From NCBI GenBank assembly GCA_900472605.1, contig UCJD01000020.1, positions 166,804-230,803 of the forward strand: 64,000 nucleotides of DNA. Reading direction: 5' to 3'. Made by a program: the position numbers and the translations under genes. Source of the stretch: Hyphomicrobiales bacterium (GTDB taxonomy: Bacteria; Pseudomonadota; Alphaproteobacteria; Rhizobiales; Rhizobiaceae). Shown here one piece after another: positions 40,976-50,382 of the stretch. The notes under the pieces were generated by a model, which was not told the origin of the DNA, did not search any database, and saw nothing but the letters and a program-made list of their open reading frames with translations. Positions within the stretch are counted from its first letter, which is position 1. Each line of letters starts with the position of its first letter.

Positions 40976-43093
40976 ATGTCATTTTCTTTCGAACACAATC
41001 GCACGAACCGCGGCCTCCTAAGCTCTACGATGCTCGTCGGCATCGTCGCGGCGGTCGCGCTGAACGCGCACGCGACACTTGCTCAGGACGGGAACAGCAC
41101 GGAGTTGCAGAAGATCACCGTCGCCGGCAACGGTTCGGATCCTCAGTCCATTAGGGAAGACAACGCGACGGTCGTGCCGAAGCGCACGATCTCTGCCACG
41201 AAGACGGACACACCGCTGGTTGAGACTCCCCGGTCCGTATCCGTCGTCACCCGCGAAGAAATGGACGAGCGCGCCGTTACCGACATGATCCAGGCGGCTC
41301 GATACGCCTCGGGCGTCACCACCGGCGCCTTTGGCTATGACCCGCGATTCGACCAGATTTACATCCGAGGCATCGAGACGACGACAACAGGCGACTTCCG
41401 CGACGGCCTGCGCCAGCCGATCATGAACTACGGCTCGTTCATGACCGAGGTCTATACGCTGGATCGCATCGAAGTCCTGAAGGGCCCGGTATCGGTCATG
41501 TACGGCGCGGCAAGCGCCGCCGGCATCGTCAATCGCATCTCCAAGCTGCCCCTTGGGGAAGAGCATCACGAGATCGAGCTGCAATACGGCACGATCGGCC
41601 GCAAGCAGGCTGCCTTTGACTTTGGCGGCGCGATCAACGACGAGATCGATTACCGCCTTGTCGGCTTGGCCCGCGCCGGCGAAGGAAGCTACGATATCGA
41701 CGACGATCGATATCTCCTGCAGCCATCCGCCACCTGGAAGCCAAGCGACGATACGACCTTCACCGTCTATGGCCTGGCGCAGAAGACCGAAACCGGCGCA
41801 AGCGCCTGGAGCTACCTTCAGGGTGACGACGTCTTCCTCTACACCGACCCGGACTTCAACAGCCAGAAGGTGGAGCAATATCAGCTCGGCTATCAGCTGG
41901 AGCACAATTTCGACAACGGCCTGACCTTCCGCCAGAACGCTCGCGCAGGCGATGTCGACCTCAAGGCACACTACACCAACCGCATTCTTGTCAACGGCGA
42001 CGGCAGCTGGCCCACATACGCGGTGACGGAGGATATGCGCAGCTACCAGATCGACAACCAGCTTGAAAGCAAGTTCGACACCGGCGGCGTCTCTCACACC
42101 CTGCTGGGCGGCCTCGACTACACATGGGTTTCGTCCGACTTCGCCATGGGGACCGGGAGCGTCGCTGCCAATACGCCCGGCGGCAGCATCCCCATCCCCG
42201 CGCTCGACACCTTCAGCGGCAGCAGCCTGAACCAGACAGGCATCTACGCTCAGGACCAGATGGAACTTGGCAACTGGCGCGCGGTCGCCGGTCTGCGCTA
42301 TGACTGGGCGCACCAGGAGGCGACCGACAAGGACGCAGGAACCACGACCGAGAAGGATGATGGCGTCCTCTCTGGCCAGGTGGGGCTGCTTTACCTGTTC
42401 GACAATGGCATCGCGCCTTATATCAACTACGGCACATCGTTCGTCCCGTCCACGGCACTTTCGGAAGACGGTTCGGTTCTGGACCCGACCAAGGGACGCC
42501 AGATTGAAGTCGGCGTGAAATACCAGCCCGAGGGCGAGAACTACTCCCTGAGCGGGGCCGTCTACCGCTTGGTGGAAACCGGCAAACCCCAATACGCATC
42601 GAGCTTCCTCTATTCCGAGAATTCCGGAGAAAACACTTACACCGGCTTTGAGCTCGAAGGACGAACCCAGTTCGACAACGGCATCAGCCTGATTGCCGCC
42701 TACACCTATGCCCATGCCGAGATCACCGGCAACAACGATCCGACCTTGATCGGCAACGTGCCATCGACGGTGCCCCGTCATGTGGCCTCCCTGTGGGTCA
42801 ACTATCAGATGCAGGAAACGTCGGCCATACCGGGCCTCACCATCGGCGGCGGCATTCGGGCGATGAGCGATTCCTTCACCAGCGACGCGAACACGTCGAA
42901 GAACTCCGGCAGCGCCTATTTCGATGCGGTGATCTCCTATGACTTCGGCGCCCGCTCTCCCGATCTCAAGGGGTTGTCGCTTGCGGTCAGCGCCACCAAC
43001 CTCGCCGATCGACGCGAACAGGTCTGCACCGATGGCTATTGCTACACCGGCCAGGGCCGCACGGTCATGGGTTCGCTGAAGTACAAGTGGTAA
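40976..43093 (+). CDS. TonB-dependent ferric-siderophore receptor (FhuA-like)
   Basis: A 705-residue outer membrane receptor. It has a signal peptide of about 35 residues (ending LNAHATLAQD), a plug domain with TPRSVSVVTREEM, IRGIETTTTGDFRDG and VEVLKGP-type VLKGPVSVMYGAASAAGIVN, and a 22-strand barrel ending in an aromatic residue (SLKYKW). The type is the hydroxamate (ferrichrome-like) family. GGAAGGG precedes ATG 40976, so the long upstream open frame is rejected. Four genes for siderophore hydrolysis and inner-membrane import follow in the same direction. Confidence 0.92.
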   Translation: MSFSFEHNRTNRGLLSSTMLVGIVAAVALNAHATLAQDGNSTELQKITVAGNGSDPQSIREDNATVVPKRTISATKTDTPLVETPRSVSVVTREEMDERAVTDMIQAARYASGVTTGAFGYDPRFDQIYIRGIETTTTGDFRDGLRQPIMNYGSFMTEVYTLDRIEVLKGPVSVMYGAASAAGIVNRISKLPLGEEHHEIELQYGTIGRKQAAFDFGGAINDEIDYRLVGLARAGEGSYDIDDDRYLLQPSATWKPSDDTTFTVYGLAQKTETGASAWSYLQGDDVFLYTDPDFNSQKVEQYQLGYQLEHNFDNGLTFRQNARAGDVDLKAHYTNRILVNGDGSWPTYAVTEDMRSYQIDNQLESKFDTGGVSHTLLGGLDYTWVSSDFAMGTGSVAANTPGGSIPIPALDTFSGSSLNQTGIYAQDQMELGNWRAVAGLRYDWAHQEATDKDAGTTTEKDDGVLSGQVGLLYLFDNGIAPYINYGTSFVPSTALSEDGSVLDPTKGRQIEVGVKYQPEGENYSLSGAVYRLVETGKPQYASSFLYSENSGENTYTGFELEGRTQFDNGISLIAAYTYAHAEITGNNDPTLIGNVPSTVPRHVASLWVNYQMQETSAIPGLTIGGGIRAMSDSFTSDANTSKNSGSAYFDAVISYDFGARSPDLKGLSLAVSATNLADRREQVCTDGYCYTGQGRTVMGSLKYKW

Positions 43094-43136
43094 CGAGCCT
43101 TGCGACACCTGCCGATCGACCGGGCCGACAAGCGGA

Positions 43137-44033
43137 ATGAGCATGACTGAACAAGTATTCGCCTTGCCGGGAACGGTTCATTTCGACCTGGAGCCCATGG
43201 ATGGTGGCGATCCCTACCGGATCTTCCTGTTCTTGCCGAAAGGGGAGCCGCCCGCGGATGGCTGGCCGCTCCTGGTGACGACCGACGGCAACGCGACCTT
43301 CCCCTTCGCGTTCGCCAGCATCGTGACGCAAGCACCCTATCCAACCGGGACCAACGTCGATTGGGGCGTGATTGCCGCGATCGGCTATCCCACCGACGAA
43401 CCCTATGATGCATTCCGCCGGGCCTGGGACCTCGGCCCTCCACCGATCAAATCCTATCCGCCCTATGTCGAGGGAGGACCTCCGGTTCGCATCGGCGGCA
43501 GCGGGCAGCTCCTCGACTTCATCGAGCATCGGCTTTTGCCGCAGCTCGACGCGATGGCGCGCATCGACCCGACCCGCAGATCGCTTTTCGGGCACTCTTT
43601 CGGCGGGCTTTTCGCGCTCTACGCCCTCTTCGAGCGCCCATGGCTCTTCGCCAGGTGGATCGCCGCCAGTCCGACGATCTACTGGGAGCAGAGCGAAATC
43701 CTGAACAACGAGGCAGGCCGGCAACCGGTTTCCGGGCCCGAGGTCTTCCTGCATCTGTCGGCTGGCGAGTATGAGGGCGATGACCTTGCTCCTTTCCAGT
43801 ACCGCAATGAGGATGCGGTATCCCGCAGCGAGAAAAGGAAGGTCGAACGCACCGTGTCACTGGCGCGCGAAATGGCGGATCGGCTCAACAAGCCCGAGAC
43901 AGGCATCAAGACGCAATTCGAGCTTTTTTCGGGACAGACGCACATGTCCGTACTTGGACCTGCCATTAACCGCACCGTGGCCATCGCGTTTGAGCGCGGG
44001 TCGGCCGATGACAGCCAGCCGGCCAACCAATAG
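43137..44033 (+). CDS. Siderophore esterase-like alpha/beta hydrolase (IroE/BesA type)
   Basis: A 298-residue serine esterase of the Fes/IroE family. The nucleophile is in GHSFGGLFALYALF, and the catalytic histidine in FSGQTHMSVLGPAI near the C-terminus; YPTDEPYDAFRRAWDL is the family's substrate-side loop. No signal peptide is evident, so it should act on the ferri-siderophore in the cytoplasm after import. Its presence in an Fhu-type operon suggests a siderophore with ester bonds. Confidence 0.88.
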   Translation: MSMTEQVFALPGTVHFDLEPMDGGDPYRIFLFLPKGEPPADGWPLLVTTDGNATFPFAFASIVTQAPYPTGTNVDWGVIAAIGYPTDEPYDAFRRAWDLGPPPIKSYPPYVEGGPPVRIGGSGQLLDFIEHRLLPQLDAMARIDPTRRSLFGHSFGGLFALYALFERPWLFARWIAASPTIYWEQSEILNNEAGRQPVSGPEVFLHLSAGEYEGDDLAPFQYRNEDAVSRSEKRKVERTVSLAREMADRLNKPETGIKTQFELFSGQTHMSVLGPAINRTVAIAFERGSADDSQPANQ

Positions 44034-44061
44034 CCGACGTTCATACATAGAAGGAAATGCC

Positions 44062-44874
44062 GTGACCTCGCCTACGCCCGTGCAACAGATGCCCGAAGCG
44101 ACGAATGCGTTTGAAGTCGGAAGGCTCGGGCTTTCGATCGACGGCAACACGATCCTGTCCGATGTCAGCCTTGATTTTCCGGCCGGGGAAGTGGTCGCCT
44201 TGGTGGGCCACAACGGATCAGGCAAATCCAGCCTTTTGAAGATCCTCGCCCGCCAGCTTTCCCCGACGTCCGGGACCGTCGCCTGTGGCGGCCGGGAACT
44301 GAAGCATTATGGCGACCGCGATTTTGCGCGAGCAGTCGCCTACATGCCGCAGGATCTGAGCACGGGCTCGGACATGACGATCCGTGAGCTTGTCGGTTGC
44401 GGGCGTTATCCGTGGCACGGCGCTCTTGGCCGTTTTTCCAAGAGCGACAAAGAAAAAGTCGATGCCGCGCTTGCGGCGACACATATCGAAATGTTTGCCG
44501 ATCGGGTCGTGGGCACGCTCTCCGGCGGCGAGCGACAGCGCGCGTGGATCGCGATGCTTATCGCTCAAGATGCAAGTTGCCTGCTCCTCGACGAACCCAC
44601 GGCGGCACTTGATGTCGCCCACCAGATCGAGGTCCTTTCGCTTGTCCGGCAGTTGGCGCACGAAGGCGGCCGGAGTGTCGTGATCGTTCTTCACGACGTC
44701 AACATGGCAGCGCGCTTCTGCGATCGGATCCATGCGCTGAACCACGGCCAGGTCGTTGCCAGCGGTACGCCGGCCACAATACTGGTTCCCGAGACGCTGC
44801 ACGATATCTATGGGATCGACATGAACGTCATCTCCGCGCCCAATCTGAACCACCCCCTCGCCTATGTCTGCTAG
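44062..44874 (+). CDS. fhuC: Ferric-siderophore ABC importer ATPase
   Basis: A 270-residue FepC/FhuC-type ATPase: GHNGSGKSSLLK, LSGGERQRAWIAMLIAQ, LLLDEPTAALDV, and switch HDVN. Hallmarks of iron-siderophore ATPases, VAYMPQDL and GRYPWHG, are present. It begins with GTG 44062, six bases after AAGGAA. The fhuD gene overlaps its end by 11 bases. Confidence 0.92.
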   Translation: MTSPTPVQQMPEATNAFEVGRLGLSIDGNTILSDVSLDFPAGEVVALVGHNGSGKSSLLKILARQLSPTSGTVACGGRELKHYGDRDFARAVAYMPQDLSTGSDMTIRELVGCGRYPWHGALGRFSKSDKEKVDAALAATHIEMFADRVVGTLSGGERQRAWIAMLIAQDASCLLLDEPTAALDVAHQIEVLSLVRQLAHEGGRSVVIVLHDVNMAARFCDRIHALNHGQVVASGTPATILVPETLHDIYGIDMNVISAPNLNHPLAYVC

Positions 44875-45766
44875 GCCCGGTTCGATGTTCGTCTCGCGAA
44901 GAACAGTTCTGCAATATGCCGCGGCGATGGCTGTTGCCCCCACTCCGCTATTTGCCGAAACGGCCGGTCAAAGGATAGTCAGCCTGGACTATGGCTTGTC
45001 GTCCACTCTTCTTTCGCTCGGGCTTCCGCCCGTCGGCATTTCCGATCTCGCCGACTGGGGCCGTTGGGTGGTCGAGCCGGCAATGCCGGATACCGTCGTC
45101 GATATCGGCAGCGCGTTCGAGGTGAACCTCGAGATCTTGCTCCAGTTGAAACCCGACATCATCCTGACGACGCCTTATCTCGACGAGCTGGCCCCGAGGC
45201 TGAAGCCCTTTGGAAAGATTGTCCGACTGGAGATATTCACGCCCGACAGCGGACCTGTGCTGCAATCCGCGATCGCCGCAACACGCAAACTGTCGGTTGA
45301 AATAGCACGAGAGAGAGAGGCCGAGGCGTTTCTTTCGCGATCGGAGGCTTTCTTCGACCGTTGCCGCCAGCGGCTGGCGGGAAAAGACCTGCCGTCCATC
45401 GCGCTGGTGAACTTCATGGATGCTCGCCACCTTCGCATCTATTCGAGCCCTGGCCTGTTTCATAACGTCTTCGAGCGTATCGGCGTCCGGAACGCATGGA
45501 CAAGACAATCAAATTTCTGGGGCTTCGAAACCATCGGCATCGAAGACCTCGCCAAAATCGAGGATCAGAACGCACGCCTAGTAGCGTTCGATCCCGTTCC
45601 GCCGGATGTCCTTCCGAAACTTTCCGAGAGCCCTCTCTGGAACAGGCTTCCATTCTCGCGGCCCGGCCATCTGTCCATCCTCCCCGCGGCCCTGATGTTC
45701 GGAATGGTCAACGAAGCCGTTCGATTTGCGGGGCTCTTGACTGACCTGCTGGAGCGCGAGGCATGA
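44864..45766 (+). CDS. fhuD: Ferric-siderophore binding protein
   Basis: A 300-residue FhuD-like periplasmic binding protein (class III fold). The N-terminus has a twin-arginine-type export signal, SRRTVLQYAAAMAVAPTPLFA, as is common for FhuD. NLEILLQLKPDIILTTPYLDE and the long connecting helix typical of the family follow. ATG 44864 overlaps fhuC; ATG 44885 directly before the Tat signal is an equally good start. Its stop overlaps the permease start (ATGA). Confidence 0.88.
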   Translation: MSARPGSMFVSRRTVLQYAAAMAVAPTPLFAETAGQRIVSLDYGLSSTLLSLGLPPVGISDLADWGRWVVEPAMPDTVVDIGSAFEVNLEILLQLKPDIILTTPYLDELAPRLKPFGKIVRLEIFTPDSGPVLQSAIAATRKLSVEIAREREAEAFLSRSEAFFDRCRQRLAGKDLPSIALVNFMDARHLRIYSSPGLFHNVFERIGVRNAWTRQSNFWGFETIGIEDLAKIEDQNARLVAFDPVPPDVLPKLSESPLWNRLPFSRPGHLSILPAALMFGMVNEAVRFAGLLTDLLEREA

Positions 45767-47730
45767 CCATCTCTCGTCGAGAAATCTACGGGCCCGCGCT
45801 CGTCGTCGCCATGTTTCTTGTCGCCGGAGCCTGCGCATCCCTCGCGCTTGTCGCCCCGTCGCTGTCGGCTCCACCAGAAGCGAACTATGACACCGCCCGG
45901 CTGGTGCTCTATTATGCGACGCTCCCACGGCTGGCCACAGCGATGCTGGTGGGTGCAGCGCTTGCGCTGGCTGGCGCTCTGTTCCAGCAGGTTTTGCGCA
46001 ATCCGCTTGCGGATCCGACGACGCTCGGCGTATCGGCCGGTGCAAATCTTGCCCTGGTGATTGCATCGCTCTTTCTCCCGGAATTGCTCGGAACCAGCCG
46101 CGATCTCGTGGCCCTAGCGGGAAGCGCTATCGCCGCGCTCATCGTTGTCGGGCTCGGCGCGCGGCGTGGGTTTTCGCCCTATTCTCTCGTGCTGTCGGGG
46201 CTGGTGCTTAGCCTGTGGTGCGGTGGCCTCTCCGCGATCCTGACCTATCTGAACCAGCGCTATCTCGCGAGCCTGTTCATCTGGGGAAGCGGCTCCTTGT
46301 CACAGCAGAGCTGGGCCATTCCCCTGTCCTTGCTCTGGAAAACAGCAGCGATTGCGGTTGCTTGCGCCTTGATCGTGCGACCGCTTTCGATCCTCGATCT
46401 CGGCGATAACAGCTCGTCGGCACTTGGTATCAGAGTGGGCCGGTTACGTTTCATTGCCATCGCCTGTGCCGTGGCCCTTGCCGCATTCGTCACGAGCGCC
46501 ATCGGGGTCATCAGCTTTATTGGCTTGGTCGCGCCAACGCTTTCGCGGCTGTCGGGAGCGCGGCGCCCCGGCCAACTTATCTTTTGGTCTCCGCTGATAG
46601 GAGCGAGCCTCCTGTTCTGCGCCGACGCCGTGCTGCAATTGGTCGCCGGCGGACTTGGCGACTTTCTGCCGACGGGGGCCGTAACCGCGATCTTCGGCTC
46701 ACCGCTTCTGCTGGCGCTGCTTCCACGATTGAAAATCCGCCACCGGATTCAACAGTCATCCGTGTGGACGAGACGACGCCCGGTCGGCACGGCCACATCG
46801 ATCGCCTTCGCCGCAGTCGGACTTTGCCTGATCCTCGGCATCAGCCTATGTGTTGGGCGCGGCATCGATGGCAGCCTCTCTATGCTTTCCGGTGATCTCG
46901 CTTCGGACATGCTCGCCATCCGCCTGCCGAAGGTTCTGGCGGCCCTTGCCTCGGGAGCCATGCTTGCCGTCGCGGGGTCAATCCTGCAGCGCCTGACCGG
47001 AAACGAGATGTCGAGCCCCGAGGTGCTGGGCATCAGTGCCGGCGCGACATTCGGCGTCGCCATCGGCCTGTTTGCGATTGCGCCTGGTTTATTTGGGCAG
47101 TTCACCTTCGCAGTCGCGGGTGCGATCGCCGTGCTTGCCATCATTTTCCTGAGTTCGCGGCGGTCCGGCTTTTCGCCCGAGCGCGTTCTGCTTGCTGGCA
47201 TCGCGCTCAGCGCGATGGTCGATGCGGTCGTCGGCGTCTTGAGTTCGACGGGAGATCCAAGGGCGGCATTGCTTATGCGGTGGATGAGTGGCTCGACCTA
47301 TCTTGTCGACGGACCGACCGCTTTGGTGGAATTAAGCATTGGCGCAGTGTTGGTAACCATTGCCTTTGCGTCACGGCGCTGGCTCGATATCCTTCCGCTC
47401 GGTCCGTCACCGTCCGCAGCTGTCGGCATCTCGTTGGCAAAATCCAGACTTGTGCTTTTCGCATTGGCCGGCTTGATGACCGGCGCAGCTACGCTCACGG
47501 TGGGACCTCTTTCATTCGTCGGCCTGATGGGCCCGCATCTGGCACGGGAAGCCGGTCTAACGCGGGCATTGCCACAGATGATCGGCGCGGCCCTGATCGG
47601 TGGCGCCCTGATGGTGACTGCCGATTTCCTCGGGCGGACCATCGTATCTCCCTATCAGATTCCCGCCGGCCTGGTCTCGGCGATGATCGGCGCACCGTTC
47701 CTGATGTTCATGATGCGGAGAAAGGCTTAA
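45763..47730 (+). CDS. fhuB: Ferric-siderophore ABC importer permease, double-length
   Basis: A 655-residue FhuB-type permease consisting of two fused FecCD domains of about 325 residues, so one chain forms the entire channel. Both halves carry the family pattern LPR/LPK at the start (RLATAMLVGAALALAGALFQ and LPKVLAALASGAMLAVAGSI) and a GVISFIGLVAPTLSR or GPLSFVGLMGPHLAR motif. Fused FhuB is characteristic of hydroxamate uptake systems. Confidence 0.93.
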   Translation: MTISRREIYGPALVVAMFLVAGACASLALVAPSLSAPPEANYDTARLVLYYATLPRLATAMLVGAALALAGALFQQVLRNPLADPTTLGVSAGANLALVIASLFLPELLGTSRDLVALAGSAIAALIVVGLGARRGFSPYSLVLSGLVLSLWCGGLSAILTYLNQRYLASLFIWGSGSLSQQSWAIPLSLLWKTAAIAVACALIVRPLSILDLGDNSSSALGIRVGRLRFIAIACAVALAAFVTSAIGVISFIGLVAPTLSRLSGARRPGQLIFWSPLIGASLLFCADAVLQLVAGGLGDFLPTGAVTAIFGSPLLLALLPRLKIRHRIQQSSVWTRRRPVGTATSIAFAAVGLCLILGISLCVGRGIDGSLSMLSGDLASDMLAIRLPKVLAALASGAMLAVAGSILQRLTGNEMSSPEVLGISAGATFGVAIGLFAIAPGLFGQFTFAVAGAIAVLAIIFLSSRRSGFSPERVLLAGIALSAMVDAVVGVLSSTGDPRAALLMRWMSGSTYLVDGPTALVELSIGAVLVTIAFASRRWLDILPLGPSPSAAVGISLAKSRLVLFALAGLMTGAATLTVGPLSFVGLMGPHLAREAGLTRALPQMIGAALIGGALMVTADFLGRTIVSPYQIPAGLVSAMIGAPFLMFMMRRKA

Positions 47731-47731
47731 T

Positions 47732-47914
47732 TCAAAAAGCGATACATAGGCTTGCGAGCGGCAACAGCAGAGCAGTACCGGATTTCTCGCCATTAACGAG
47801 AACCGGAGCGATGGCCGCGCGGTGCCGCGTGGCGGCATCCGCGACCATGTACTGGATGCCGCCGGTGCGCTTGCCGTAGAAGCCCTCTACGAGCGGACGT
47901 TGCCGAGATGTCAT
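47732..47914 (-). pseudogene. N-terminal fragment of a persulfide dioxygenase/MBL-fold hydrolase gene
   Basis: This 60-codon frame encodes RPLVEGFYGKRTGGIQYMV and ATRHRAAIAPVLVNGEKSG. These match, from memory of the family, the first 50 residues of ETHE1/Blh-type persulfide dioxygenases, where the segment normally reads ADPATR..AIIDPVLDFDEKSG. The metal-binding HxHxDH region and the rest of the enzyme are absent. It ends immediately behind fhuB and lies just downstream of the NTPase-FGE gene on the same strand. Confidence 0.6.
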
Positions 47915-47937
47915 TGTCCGTTTCGGCCGTCTTAGCG

Positions 47938-49986
47938 CTAAGCTTTAGCGACAACGATACGAAAGCCGTTGCCGCGCCAGAATCCGTCGGGCTCCAGGCT
48001 GCCGCGGTAGGTGCAGCACGCCTTGAGCTTGCCGCTGGAAAAGCAGCCGCCGCGCAACACCCGGCGTATGGACGGACCAGCATTGGGCGCCTCGCGGCCA
48101 TCATCGGTATAAGGATACTTGAAATACGGCGTTGCCATGTCGTCGCCCCAGAGCGTCGTTGCCCACTCCCACACCTGGCCCACCATATCATAGCAGCCGT
48201 AGGGCGATCTGCCTTTCGGAAAGAGACCGACCGCGCAGGTGTTGTTGAAACCAGCTTCCTCGGAGTTGGCTGCATCGTCGCGCCATTCCGCACCCCAGGG
48301 ATAGACGATCGTTGTTGCGCCGTGGTCGGGCTCATCGCCGCGCGATGCGCGCTCCCACTCCGGTTCTGTGGGCAGCCGGACCGCCTCGTCGATACCGATA
48401 CGCCCCTCGCCCCGCCAACGGTCGGTCAGCCAGTCGCAATAGGCCCGCGCGTCGCGCCAGGTCAGGTCGGTCGCCGGCGCATTGCGGCGGTCTTCGGCGA
48501 AACCGTCAGGGCTGCGCCACAAACGTGATGTCTCGCGGATGAAAGCGCCGTACGCTTCGTTGGTGACGGGATAGAGGCCTATGCGGAAGGCCTCGACCCG
48601 TACAGGGGCGGGAGGCGCCGAGTTCGGATGGGTGTCGGAGCCGAAGGTGAAAGTGCCTGAGGGCACTTCGGCCAGCGCCTCGAGATCGCGTGGGTCGCCC
48701 CATCGCGACAGAACACGGGCGGCCTGCTCCCGCTGCGGAGCCGAGAGCTCGCCGTCCACCACGATCGACAAGAGATGGTCCTTGATTCGCTCGCGCAAGG
48801 ATCCGGGCGGATCATGCAGGTCGGCTGCGAGCAGGGCGCCGCGCCTGACGTCATCGCCCTCGCCGGTGAGCAGGGTTTCGACTAGAGCATCTGCGGCTTT
48901 GCTGCCGGAAAGCCGCCGGGCAAGGCTGCGCAGGACTGGCGACCAGAGATCGGGATCGACGCGGAACGGCGAAACCGCCTCATCGGCCGGCTGCGACACG
49001 AGATGCCGCGCAGCCAGAAGCTGGCGGATTCGGGTGACCGGAAAGAGTGTCTCGTCCTCGAGCGCACCCCTCAGCGCATCGAAAGCAAGGCCGGAAAGGA
49101 AGGCGGCGGTCTTCTCATCGCCGGCAATGCGCGCGAGCCAGCGGTCGGTGATCGCCTCGGTGCTGGCGCCGGCATCGCCTGAGAACATGGCCATGACGAA
49201 CTGCGCCGGATTGGCCGCGGCATCGCCGAGCGCAATACCGTCTGAGTCGAGATCAAGCTTGGCCAGGTGCTTGGCTGCGTCGCGGCGCTGGGTCCTGGTG
49301 AACGGCAAGAGATCATAACGGACACAATCGGCAGGCAGCGGCCAGCTCTTCACCACCGCGGCGTCGCCGAGCACCAGCAAGCGCATTCCGGCGTGCCGCT
49401 CGCGCAGCGCCATGGCATCGGCAAGCATCTGGCGTCCGGCATCCCCCGCCTTCTCGATACCATCGAGGATGACGAGCGGCGTTGCCTCCGCGGCGGTCGC
49501 CAACGTACCGACAAATGAAGCGATCATCTCCGCGAGGCTGACGCCGGGCTTGACGGCGAGGTAGACCGGCACGACGTTCGTCAGCGTCCACGCCTCGGCA
49601 TGAACCGCGCCGAGATCGTTGCGCGGCAGCGAACTGGCAGCAATCCTCACCTCGCCGCCCGCGAGTGCGCAGGCGAGATGACGAGCGAAGCTGGACTTGC
49701 CGCTGCCGGTTTCGCCGGCAAGGATCACTACCGCGTTGTCGCGAACCATCTCAAGCGCCGAGAAATAAACTGGCGGCTCGGGGGCGGCCTGGTCCTTGAG
49801 CTTGCGCAGGCCTTTGGCGGCCTTGTCCTCGAAGGTGAAGTTGACGAGCAGCGGGATGTAGCCGGTCGCCAGATCCGCAACCGTCCCGTCCGGCAGGGCC
49901 AACAGGGGCACCGCGGCAAAGGCGCGGGCTTCGGCAAGAAGGCCGTCAATCGCGAGGCGGGACGGCGGGACGCTCGGGTCGGTCAT
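47938..49986 (-). CDS. STAND/NACHT-like NTPase fused to an FGE-sulfatase (SUMF1) domain
   Basis: A 682-residue multidomain protein without signal peptide. Residues 91-99 are a Walker A (GETGSGKSS) and LVILDG around Asp175 is a STAND-type Walker B. An alpha-helical, HEAT-like region (about 290-435) leads into a C-terminal FGE-sulfatase fold from about residue 440 (EVPSGTFTFGSD, YPVTNEAYGAFI, RLPTEPEWERASRG, VWEWATTLW, RVLRGGCFSS, RGNGFRI). The formylglycine-generating Cys pair is not conserved in the usual spacing, so the domain is probably a binding or non-canonical catalytic module. ATG 49986 overlaps the VOC gene stop; it ends a six-gene importer operon. Confidence 0.85.
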   Translation of the reverse strand: MTDPSVPPSRLAIDGLLAEARAFAAVPLLALPDGTVADLATGYIPLLVNFTFEDKAAKGLRKLKDQAAPEPPVYFSALEMVRDNAVVILAGETGSGKSSFARHLACALAGGEVRIAASSLPRNDLGAVHAEAWTLTNVVPVYLAVKPGVSLAEMIASFVGTLATAAEATPLVILDGIEKAGDAGRQMLADAMALRERHAGMRLLVLGDAAVVKSWPLPADCVRYDLLPFTRTQRRDAAKHLAKLDLDSDGIALGDAAANPAQFVMAMFSGDAGASTEAITDRWLARIAGDEKTAAFLSGLAFDALRGALEDETLFPVTRIRQLLAARHLVSQPADEAVSPFRVDPDLWSPVLRSLARRLSGSKAADALVETLLTGEGDDVRRGALLAADLHDPPGSLRERIKDHLLSIVVDGELSAPQREQAARVLSRWGDPRDLEALAEVPSGTFTFGSDTHPNSAPPAPVRVEAFRIGLYPVTNEAYGAFIRETSRLWRSPDGFAEDRRNAPATDLTWRDARAYCDWLTDRWRGEGRIGIDEAVRLPTEPEWERASRGDEPDHGATTIVYPWGAEWRDDAANSEEAGFNNTCAVGLFPKGRSPYGCYDMVGQVWEWATTLWGDDMATPYFKYPYTDDGREAPNAGPSIRRVLRGGCFSSGKLKACCTYRGSLEPDGFWRGNGFRIVVAKA

Positions 49987-50366
49987 TGAAACAGCTTCGC
50001 CACGTCGGGATTGTGAAAGCGCTGGATCTCGATCGCGTAGCCGGCGGGATCCTCGAAAAAGAAGTGCTCGCAGAAGTTTCCGCGCAGCATCTCGGACTGG
50101 CCGGCGACGCCCATCTCCTTGAGACGCGCATGCCAACCCTCGACGTCCTGCGAGACGATGGTGAGCAGGACCGCGCTCTTTTCCTGATGCTTGAGGTGAC
50201 CGCGATTACCGTCGACGATACCGAAGTAGCAATTTTCGGCGATCCGGTAGATGCGTGCTAGGCCCTGATCCAGAACCAGCTCGAACTTCAGCACCTCTTC
50301 ATAAAACGTCACAACCGCGTGAATGTCGTCATAGTAGAAGAAAGTGATCGAATGGTCTTTTTTCAT
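49983..50366 (-). CDS. VOC-family (glyoxalase/bleomycin-resistance/dioxygenase) protein
   Basis: A 127-residue VOC-fold protein: ITFFYYDDIHAVVTFYEEVL opens the first module and FFFEDPAGYAIEIQRF closes the second, with a typical E ligand (AIEIQ). Members are metal-dependent lyases, dioxygenases or binding proteins; no specific activity can be assigned. ATG 50366 has GAGGACA before it. It is translationally coupled to the NTPase-FGE gene by an ATGA overlap, which suggests the two proteins work together. Confidence 0.85.
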   Translation of the reverse strand: MKKDHSITFFYYDDIHAVVTFYEEVLKFELVLDQGLARIYRIAENCYFGIVDGNRGHLKHQEKSAVLLTIVSQDVEGWHARLKEMGVAGQSEMLRGNFCEHFFFEDPAGYAIEIQRFHNPDVAKLFQ

Positions 50367-50382
50367 GTCTGTCCTCGCAGTC

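Noticed and set aside
41018..43144. A 708-codon open frame antisense to the TonB-dependent receptor
   Set aside because: It mirrors the codon bias of the receptor gene, has no family signature, and the receptor on the plus strand is unambiguous.
47938..49986. Possible diversity-generating retroelement target, because FGE-type C-terminal domains are frequent variable proteins
   Set aside because: No reverse transcriptase, template repeat or accessory gene is visible in the window.
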